Shown one piece after another: positions 57,704-64,000 of a stretch of DNA of 64,000 bases; the first letter of the stretch is position 1; each line of letters starts with the position of its first letter. The position numbers and the translations under genes were made by a program. The notes beneath the pieces were generated by a model that was not told the DNA's origin, ran no database searches, and worked only from the letters and a program-made list of their open reading frames with translations. The DNA is taken from positions 124,001-188,000 of the forward strand of contig NZ_FQUC01000004.1 in the NCBI RefSeq assembly GCF_900128985.1, written 5' to 3'. The DNA is from Indolivaga macrotermitis. GTDB taxonomy: Bacteria; Bacteroidota; Bacteroidia; Bacteroidales; Dysgonomonadaceae.

Positions 57704-58564
57704 ATGAAAAAGAAAGCTCTTTTACTACTGGGCATATTCTCCTTCGGGGTTATCTATGCCCAAGTAGGAATAAACACACAAAGTCCGTTGGGTATCTTTC
57801 ATGTAGATCCGCTGTCGAATACCAATACTGTCGGCACAGTAAATGTTACGGACGATGTTATAATTAATCAAGCAGGAAACATCGGAGTAGGACAATTACC
57901 GCGAACAGATGTCAAAATTAATCTTTCGGATGGAGGGACCGTCAGTAATTACAAACCGGTTTTTCAGTTACAGGATGGCAATGAAGGTATCGGTAAACTA
58001 TTAGTCTCTGATGCTTCAGGTAATGCAACATGGAAGAACTACATGGATTTCGGATTGACTATCGGTAAGTTCGGAGCCGGAATTTATTTTTCGCCTGATC
58101 CTACTTTGGTAAACTCTACTTACGGTATAACGGCCAGGGCATCGAACAATGGAGTGAAAACAACCGGACAAATTACTTTAGGAAAAGGCCTCTGGTGGGT
58201 AAGATGTAGTCTGTATGTTTCGGCTATAGCGACTACTATAGATGGAAGACAGATATGGGCACGTACAACTTTAGCGGACGATTCTTCTTTTGGCATAGCT
58301 GGAGGAATGGCCTATCAGATGTCCACTGATTTGTTGACAAATCATACTTTGGCATCTACATTACTATGGCTATATGGATCATGTGGAGTCATTTACGGAT
58401 CTTTCCTTTTAGATAACAGGTCTATGGCTGCGTCTTCGAAAACGTATTATTTAGTGATCGGCTGGATAGACTCCTATGACGGAGCAACGCCTCAGACTAT
58501 TTTAAGAACAGGGTTAAGCACTTCGGGCGAAAACTCTATTTATGCATACCGTGTAGAAGAATGA
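57704..58564 (+). CDS. Exported cassette protein, first gene of C2
   Basis: 286 residues from ATG at 57704; an ATG two codons upstream is less like the other cassettes. Signal peptide MKKKALLLLGIFSFGVIYA, then QVGINTQSPLGIFHVDPL and IIINQAGNIGVGQ-type repeats. LQDGNEGIGKLLVSDASGNATW is a module shared with the other C2 and C3 proteins. The C-terminal beta domain ends YAYRVEE. Its stop codon overlaps the next start (ATGA), so translation is coupled. Confidence 0.8.
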   Translation: MKKKALLLLGIFSFGVIYAQVGINTQSPLGIFHVDPLSNTNTVGTVNVTDDVIINQAGNIGVGQLPRTDVKINLSDGGTVSNYKPVFQLQDGNEGIGKLLVSDASGNATWKNYMDFGLTIGKFGAGIYFSPDPTLVNSTYGITARASNNGVKTTGQITLGKGLWWVRCSLYVSAIATTIDGRQIWARTTLADDSSFGIAGGMAYQMSTDLLTNHTLASTLLWLYGSCGVIYGSFLLDNRSMAASSKTYYLVIGWIDSYDGATPQTILRTGLSTSGENSIYAYRVEE

Positions 58565-59418
58565 TTATTATGAGAAACAGAATATATATATACTTGGTTT
58601 TTACTTTTTGCCTATCTGTACTAAGTAAGACATATTCGCAGGGAATAGGTATTAACTTGTCGAATAAAGTTAGTGGTATGATGCTGCATATTGATGGGGC
58701 GAATGATAATTCGACTACTCCATCAACAGCTCAGGCTCAGAATGATGTGGTTATAACTAATGCCGGACGAGTTGGAATTGGAACTACATCTCCGGGTACC
58801 CGGCTTCACATCAAATCGGCGGCATCACAGGCAGCTATTCGTATTGACGATGGTTCACAGAAAGATGGATATGCCCTTTATTCATCATTAGATGGAACTT
58901 CGCAATGGTATCCGTACGGAACTTATACCCTTAAGCAAATAAATCTTGGAACACAGCTTTCTTTTACGGTGGCTCAAGCTCAGGCTGCTACCGGCTCTAT
59001 GCTGAATGCTAACATTCCGGTCTCTTTAGATCCCGGTATCTGGATGATCGATGTACAAATGCTTGTCTTTAGAAATACGGCTACCGGAACCAACAGTACA
59101 ACCTTTAACAACAGGGCTTGGTTTAAACTTGGCTTAAGCGACTCTGCCTCTACATGGGGAATATCATCCGACCACATACCCAATACGGCTTACCTGATTT
59201 GCGACTTTTTGTATAGTGTAAATGCTTCCTATAATATGCTGTCGGGGGTATTTTTTATAAACAATAAGACAAAAGCTTCAAAGACCTATTATCTCTGGTA
59301 TGGCGGTTTAAGTATCTATGGCACTATACCGACAGCTACCCAGTACAAACTAGGAGGAACGGGTAATGAGTCTATTGTTACAGCAACCTATTTAGGAACA
59401 AATTATAACAGCAATTGA
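58561..59418 (+). CDS. Exported cassette protein, second gene of C2
   Basis: 285 residues; the ATG at 58570 is an alternative start. Signal peptide (ends KTYSQ), GIGINLSNKVSGMMLHIDGAND, NAGRVGIGTTSPGTRLHIKSA, IRIDDGSQKDGYALYSSLDG. The C-terminal domain ends TYLGTNYNSN. It overlaps the first gene by 4 nt and lies 2 nt from the third. Confidence 0.8.
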   Translation: MIIMRNRIYIYLVFTFCLSVLSKTYSQGIGINLSNKVSGMMLHIDGANDNSTTPSTAQAQNDVVITNAGRVGIGTTSPGTRLHIKSAASQAAIRIDDGSQKDGYALYSSLDGTSQWYPYGTYTLKQINLGTQLSFTVAQAQAATGSMLNANIPVSLDPGIWMIDVQMLVFRNTATGTNSTTFNNRAWFKLGLSDSASTWGISSDHIPNTAYLICDFLYSVNASYNMLSGVFFINNKTKASKTYYLWYGGLSIYGTIPTATQYKLGGTGNESIVTATYLGTNYNSN

Positions 59419-59420
59419 TT

Positions 59421-60260
59421 ATGAATATTGTAAGTCTTAAAAATACCGTAACAGGCTGCTTGGTCTGTTTATCGGGCTTGTGCTCGTTTGCCCAGATAGG
59501 AATCAATACCGAAGTACCACAAGCTCTTTTGCATATAGATCCTTTAGGAAACAACAATGCTTCGGGAGCGCCAACCGATTCACAAGCATTAGATGATGTA
59601 GTGATAACATCAGCCGGAAATATGGGAATAGGTACTATTTCTCCTAAACGGAAGTTACATATAGTAACCGGAGGAACCGAAACCTCGCCACAGGTTGGCC
59701 TGCGTTTAGAAGATGGCGATCAGGGATTGAACAAAGTATTGATTTCGGATGTGAATGGAATTGGTACTTGGAAAAACGCTCCGACTCCTTCGGCTTTGGT
59801 CGCTTATCGTAACCCCAGTGCCCCGGGTATAGCAACCAATGTTGGGGCATTTTATAATACAGGCAGCTATATTGACCTTCCTCCCGGCAAATGGTATGTA
59901 ACGGTTAATACTTTGCTGGTAGGTACTAGCGGGCTTCCGGCCGCAACAACTATTCAGGATAAGCAATTTTGCCATGCCTCATTTACCGAAAGTTCATCTA
60001 TGGGTACAGCTTTGGCGGCCGCTAACATATCCGCAGATGTGAAGGATGCAAAACAAATAGCAAAGCTTATTACCAAACGCACATATAATGTATTGGTTGG
60101 TAGTTTTATAATAATAAATACAACAACCGCAACCAAACGCTATTACTATATGTTCGGGGCATTAGTCCAGATAAGCACCAGTCAAGGGAATGGAACTTTT
60201 ACGAATGTAGCAGGTACAGCTAATGCTGAGAATACAATGGTAGGAATACAGTTTCAATAA
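59421..60260 (+). CDS. Exported cassette protein, third gene of C2
   Basis: 279 residues from ATG at 59421; an in-frame TTG at 59415 is not needed. Signal peptide ending CSFA, QIGINTEVPQALLHIDPLG, GNMGIGTISPKRKLHIV, LRLEDGDQGLNKVLISDVNG. The C-terminal domain ends MVGIQFQ. Two nucleotides separate it from the gene before. Confidence 0.8.
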   Translation: MNIVSLKNTVTGCLVCLSGLCSFAQIGINTEVPQALLHIDPLGNNNASGAPTDSQALDDVVITSAGNMGIGTISPKRKLHIVTGGTETSPQVGLRLEDGDQGLNKVLISDVNGIGTWKNAPTPSALVAYRNPSAPGIATNVGAFYNTGSYIDLPPGKWYVTVNTLLVGTSGLPAATTIQDKQFCHASFTESSSMGTALAAANISADVKDAKQIAKLITKRTYNVLVGSFIIINTTTATKRYYYMFGALVQISTSQGNGTFTNVAGTANAENTMVGIQFQ

Positions 60261-60276
60261 AGAAGCTTCCAAATAG

Positions 60277-60333
60277 AATTTAAAAGAGAAGAACCGTTTT
60301 TTTATAATAATTGCGATTCTTCTCTTTTAAATT
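60277..60333 (+). terminator. Long-stem hairpin after cassette C2
   Basis: A perfect 17-bp stem (AATTTAAAAGAGAAGAA with TTCTTCTCTTTTAAATT) and a 23-nt loop. No U-run follows directly. Confidence 0.7.
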
Positions 60334-60366
60334 GAAAACACTATAAAATACAAGGTTAATTGTGAA

Positions 60367-60399
60367 TTTTTGTATTTATAAAAACAATTCCTATATTTG
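60367..60399 (+). promoter_or_regulatory. Promoter of cassette C3
   Basis: TTTTTG (60367-60372), exactly 19 bp, TATATTTG (60392-60399): a full Bacteroidota promoter. U1 begins 40 bp after the start of the -7 box. Confidence 0.85.
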
Positions 60400-60431
60400 A
60401 TCCACCAAACAACCCTTTACAAATAAGGAAT

Positions 60432-60556
<125 letters not shown>

Positions 60557-60662
60557 GCATCACAGGGCGTTAACTAAACAAAAAATTCTATTGCGTCAAA
60601 ATAACGGGACATTTTTTTATGTCTTCGTTCGCTTCGTTATATATATCCATTTTCAAATTATA

Positions 60663-60792
60663 AGTTGGCTCGGTAAGCTGTACCGGGTAGAGTCATTGTT
60701 GTTTTGTTGTCGTTCGAATACTATTTCGGATAACAGTTTATGTTTTGGCCAACTAATCCATGCAGCAAGGTGCAGTGTATGCACTTTGCTGC
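60663..60792 (+). promoter_or_regulatory. Structured leader element U2 of cassette C3
   Basis: AGTTGGC (60663-60669) pairs with GCCAACT (60748-60754). The invariant core is at 60693-60719. Hairpin GCAGCAAGGTGCA with TGCACTTTGCTGC at 60762-60792. Confidence 0.78.
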
Positions 60793-60804
60793 TTTATTTT
60801 CAAA

Positions 60805-60945
60805 TGGTTAATAGCATTTTAAACACAAAGGCGCAAAGATACAAAGGGTTTACACAAAGGTTCCTTGCAAGGGTAAGGCTCTGCTTTATCTCCAAAAAGT
60901 TATTATCGGCAGAACTCTGCTACTACAACGAATACATTCAAAAAC
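60805..60945. repeat. Insert-like segment in the C3 leader
   Basis: About 100 nt more than in the other leaders between U2 and the start codon. It contains ACACAAAGGCGCAAAG, ATACAAAGG and TACACAAAGG, a short-repeat style often seen between genes in Bacteroidota. Its origin is unknown. Confidence 0.45.
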
Positions 60946-60968
60946 AATCACTCTTAATAAAAACAACA

Positions 60969-61784
60969 ATGAAAAAAAAGATTCTTTTACTGATGGGAGT
61001 ATTCTCATTAGGTATACTCAATGCACAGGTAGGAATAAACACCCTGAATCCGTTTGGAATATTCCATGTCGATTCTAAAGGGAATACCGGAGGAACAGCA
61101 TCTTCACCGTCTAACGACTCGGATGACGTTATTGTTACTAATGAAGGAAAAGTCGGTATAGGCACTGCTGCTCCTACAGAGAAACTAGATGTGAGGGGCA
61201 AAATACGCATTGCAGATGGAACCCAAAGCGATGGTTATGTACTGAAATCGGATGCTTCCGGCAATGCATATTGGGGACCTACAACAGGGCGCAGTTTAGT
61301 AGTTGCGAATGAAGCCGATGATTCTTCGGGAAAACTGCAAAACGTATTTACTAATTTATCATCCAACATCGCTAACTATTTTTGTATTTATGGGGGACAA
61401 ACTAAATATACGGGAGTTTCGCTCACATTAGGTGAAGGTACCTGGCAGGTAATTTATAATGCCACTTTCGGCGGGAGAAAGAAGACGGGAGCGACAGAAG
61501 AACTCCCTCCGGCTAATCTGATCTGGTATCTATCAACTTCCCAGACCATACTAAGCCCGAGTACAATTGTCGGTAAAAGGTTTAGTTCATCGGGTCTCGA
61601 ACAATCTAAAGTCTATAATAACAATCAAATATACATGCCTACTACAGGGTTATTTGTTCTTGAGAATACAACTCTTTCACCTCAAACATTCTACGTACAT
61701 GTTGAGTGTCTCAATATTCCGGCTACAGATTCCCTAAGATATACAGGCGAAGCCCGGATGTGGGCATTACCTGTCACCAAATAA
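60969..61784 (+). CDS. Exported cassette protein, first gene of C3
   Basis: 271 residues from ATG at 60969. The open frame extends upstream into the leader, but MKKKILLLMGVFSLGILNA is the signal peptide common to first genes. QVGINTLNPFGIFHVDSKG, GKVGIGTAAPTEKLDVRG and IRIADGTQSDGYVLKSDASG follow. The C-terminal domain ends MWALPVTK. The next gene starts 10 bp later. Confidence 0.82.
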   Translation: MKKKILLLMGVFSLGILNAQVGINTLNPFGIFHVDSKGNTGGTASSPSNDSDDVIVTNEGKVGIGTAAPTEKLDVRGKIRIADGTQSDGYVLKSDASGNAYWGPTTGRSLVVANEADDSSGKLQNVFTNLSSNIANYFCIYGGQTKYTGVSLTLGEGTWQVIYNATFGGRKKTGATEELPPANLIWYLSTSQTILSPSTIVGKRFSSSGLEQSKVYNNNQIYMPTTGLFVLENTTLSPQTFYVHVECLNIPATDSLRYTGEARMWALPVTK

Positions 61785-61794
61785 AATAATCGCA

Positions 61795-62529
61795 ATGAAA
61801 CACATATATATCACAATATTGATTTTTTCGATAGCCAATAGCTTATTCGGTCAAGTCGGAATAAACATAATGGATAACTCAGCAAAAGGAGTTTTCCATA
61901 TTGATCCTAAAGGGGACACTAACGGAACCTCGAATACTTCGGATGATATTGTCGTATTAGCCAATGGTAGTGTGGGCTTAGGAACTATTACCCCTACACA
62001 AACACTGGATATTAATGCAGAAGGGCAATCCATTCGTATAGATGACGGAACGGCAACAAAAAATTTCATGCTTACATCCGATAATAACGGTGTTGGAACA
62101 TGGAAGCCGAAGAACATCGGCAACCGGATTGAGGGTTCTATTAATGCTCTAAATCAAACAAATGGACTCGGAGCCGCTTCTTTTAAATATTCGGGAGCTT
62201 ATATCACCATTCCTCCTGGACAGTGGGAAGTTCATTTTGTTTGTACGCATACTAATCTTTCGGCATACAGTTATTGTATATGGTGGGATCTGGATGATTC
62301 GGATACTACTAAAAACTCTACTGCTGTAGGAGGAAGGGTTCTTAGTTATATGGCTGTATCAGGGAGTTTAGTACAAACATCTGCTATGTATTTTGTAGAT
62401 AATGATACCTCCACCGATAAAACATATTACTTATGGGGAAACATCCTTATAATACCATCTACAATAACAGGAGATTATATTAAGTATTATGGAAATGCCT
62501 TATTGTGGGCGATACCGGTAAATAGTTAA
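61795..62529 (+). CDS. Exported cassette protein, second gene of C3
   Basis: 244 residues. Signal peptide ending SLFG, then QVGINIMDNSAKGVFHIDP, GSVGLGTITPTQTLDINA, IRIDDGTATKNFMLTSDNNG. The C-terminal domain ends LLWAIPVNS, close to the neighbours. The start ATG lies 10 bp after the first gene. Confidence 0.82.
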   Translation: MKHIYITILIFSIANSLFGQVGINIMDNSAKGVFHIDPKGDTNGTSNTSDDIVVLANGSVGLGTITPTQTLDINAEGQSIRIDDGTATKNFMLTSDNNGVGTWKPKNIGNRIEGSINALNQTNGLGAASFKYSGAYITIPPGQWEVHFVCTHTNLSAYSYCIWWDLDDSDTTKNSTAVGGRVLSYMAVSGSLVQTSAMYFVDNDTSTDKTYYLWGNILIIPSTITGDYIKYYGNALLWAIPVNS

Positions 62530-62546
62530 ACAAATAATTATCTAAA

Positions 62547-63299
62547 ATGAAAAAAACAGTAATAATCTTCTGTTATATTATATGTTATAGCTTTAATATA
62601 AGTTATGCCCAGATAGGTATATTTACAGAAACACCATTCGGTATATTTAATATAGACGCAGGTAGCGACAATGTCGAAACAGCTAATACAAACCGTTTCA
62701 ACAACGATATTGTCATAACTAATGATGGTGCAATTGTAATTGGCAATACCACACCGGCTACTAATACTAGATTGGATATTAACGGAACTTTCAGGCTGAA
62801 TGACAACTATCAAATGCCTGATAAAGTTTTAGTTACAAAAGATGTCGCAGGTACTGCGAATTGGGCCATAGAACCATATCCTCAATTATACATTGAACCC
62901 GAACTGAGTTCTATTTTATCTCCATTCAGGGTAACCAACAGCCGTAAATATAGCGGTGTAAATATTACAGTACCGGGAGGTGCTTATGAGATAACCTTTG
63001 TTACAGCTTTTAAGAATCCGGTAATAGGGAAAATAGCGAATATCGAATGTGACCTTTCCGAATCGTCAACTGCTTTTGGCAGTCTGGGACAGGTTTGCAG
63101 CTCTGCTTCTATCAGTACAACCAATGCTATAACTTATGCTACGATAGCAGCAGTATATGCAGTTCCGTATTCTACTACGGCGCGAACATTTTATATCTGG
63201 CTCAGGGCGGTAGGAGATTTATCTTCTTCCGATTATTTAGAATATGATGTAAGTAATACCGAGTCTTACATCTGGGCTGTAGCAGTGGGTGGAAATTAA
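62547..63299 (+). CDS. Exported cassette protein, third gene of C3
   Basis: 250 residues. Signal peptide ending SYA, QIGIFTETPFGIFNIDAG, GAIVIGNTTPATNTRLDING and FRLNDNYQMPDKVLVTKDVAG. The C-terminal domain ends YIWAVAVGGN. It closes the cassette; a terminator follows. Confidence 0.82.
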   Translation: MKKTVIIFCYIICYSFNISYAQIGIFTETPFGIFNIDAGSDNVETANTNRFNNDIVITNDGAIVIGNTTPATNTRLDINGTFRLNDNYQMPDKVLVTKDVAGTANWAIEPYPQLYIEPELSSILSPFRVTNSRKYSGVNITVPGGAYEITFVTAFKNPVIGKIANIECDLSESSTAFGSLGQVCSSASISTTNAITYATIAAVYAVPYSTTARTFYIWLRAVGDLSSSDYLEYDVSNTESYIWAVAVGGN

Positions 63300-63413
63300 T
63301 ACAAACAATAAAAAACGGAATATAATCCATAGAAAATTCTCTTTACCAAATTAACATTATGTCATCCGATAATCCCCTTAGCATAATCACATTTATGGGG
63401 ATATAAACAGAAA

Positions 63414-63457
63414 AAGCAGGAAAAACTTCATTTTAGATTATTTCCTGCTTTTTTGTT
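63414..63457 (+). terminator. Terminator after cassette C3
   Basis: AAGCAGGAAA pairs with TTTCCTGCTT, and a T-run follows that almost touches the -33 box of C4. Confidence 0.85.
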
Positions 63458-63460
63458 AAA

Positions 63461-63493
63461 TTTTTGCTAAAATAAAAACATTCGTTATATTTG
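63461..63493 (+). promoter_or_regulatory. Promoter of cassette C4
   Basis: TTTTTG (63461-63466), 19 bp, TATATTTG (63486-63493). It has the same spacing as C3. U1 begins 41 bp after the start of the -7 box. Confidence 0.85.
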
Positions 63494-63526
63494 TCGTGCA
63501 AAAACAATTCTTCGTGAACACTTGAT

Positions 63527-63643
<117 letters not shown>

Positions 63644-63784
63644 GCACACGTATAAATGATATAACAAATAATTTGATTTTTTTAGTTGCAGGTTATTATA
63701 TTTTCTTCTTATTGTGTTTTATTTACACAATATATTTTTATATAAATACATCTCTAATCATATATATCAATTTGACTAAATGTA

Positions 63785-63910
63785 GGCAGGGCAAACCGGA
63801 CCGGACAAAATCATTGTTGTTTTGTTGTCGTTCGAATTTTAGTCCTGAACAAGGTTTGTCTAACTGCCAACTTATTTATGCGGCAGGATGCAGTGATTGC
63901 ATCTTTCCGC
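63785..63910 (+). promoter_or_regulatory. Structured leader element U2 of cassette C4
   Basis: GGCAG and GGCAAACC (63785-63797) pair with GGTTTGTC and CTGCC (63853-63868). The invariant core is at 63811-63837. Hairpin GCGGCAGGATGCA with TGCATCTTTCCGC at 63880-63910. Confidence 0.78.
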
Positions 63911-63961
63911 TTTTCCGGACAACTCATAAACAACATAAAACAACAACTCAAACAAGTAACA

Positions 63962-64000
63962 ATGAAAAAGAAAATTCTTTTGCTGATGGGTATATTCTCT
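63962..64000 (+). CDS. Start of first gene of cassette C4 (cut by window edge)
   Basis: 13 codons, MKKKILLLMGIFS, the signal peptide start common to first genes of the cassettes, in the same A-rich context. The rest lies outside the window. Confidence 0.8.
   Translation, partial: MKKKILLLMGIFS

Noticed and set aside
57421-57867. Open frame of 148 codons across the C2 leader
   Set aside because: Same reason: it covers U2, has a non-ATG start and is out of frame with the cassette gene.
60591-60968. N-terminal extension of the first C3 gene into the leader
   Set aside because: It would place 126 residues before a standard signal peptide; the other cassettes start at the signal peptide.

Overview
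The window comes from an AT-rich member of the Bacteroidales, most likely a Dysgonomonas-like bacterium (inference). Support: gldD and ssb as neighbours, RNase Y, KdtA, MlaD next to an AmiC-type amidase, A-rich start regions without Shine-Dalgarno sequences, and promoters of the Bacteroidota type (TTTG, 19 bp, TAnnTTTG). No tRNA, rRNA, CRISPR array, insertion sequence or phage was seen.

Region 1 (1-7894) and region 4 (57195-64000) are accessory and hold the most unusual content. Each is built from cassettes with the same plan: promoter TATATTTG; an 82-nt conserved hairpin block starting 40-41 bp after the -7 box; an uninterrupted (GA)n tract of 17 to 26 units; a 126-130 nt folded leader element whose stems show compensatory changes; then three tandem paralogous genes for exported 244-292 residue proteins with an N-terminal Q-V-G-I-N-T-x-x-P-x-G-x-F-H-I-D motif. 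Four leaders are intact (C1 at 4711, C2 at 57195, C3 at 60392, C4 at 63486, the last cut by the window edge). The end of another cassette (C0) lies at the left edge and is followed by a 1462-residue LamG-type surface protein. A sixth, reversed cassette (Cm, 31080-34065) looks decayed: its GA tract is interrupted, no promoter was found, and its first gene carries a frameshift at a G5 run.

Region 2 (7937-50519) is mostly housekeeping: a CbpA/CbpM co-chaperone pair, PBP1C, gamma carbonic anhydrase, aminopeptidase P, bactofilin, FolB, a TrmH-type methyltransferase, KdtA, GltX, a C1 peptidase, a glycosyltransferase, a DUF349 protein, flavodoxin, DUF721 and RecF, an OadA/PycB-like carboxyltransferase lacking the biotin lysine, an orphan ExbD, GldD, SSB, MscS, ferritin, TPM and LemA proteins, DnaA, MlaD, AmiC, a 2-hydroxyacid dehydrogenase, RNase Y, ZapA, RlpA and a calcium-type P-ATPase. 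Five copies of a roughly 92-nt structured repeat (A-E) lie between these genes and often begin at a stop codon.

Region 3 (50587-57013) has a membrane-bound AraC-type regulator, a large exported protein with the same N-terminal motif, and a nitrogen group (outer membrane protein, PII, Amt).
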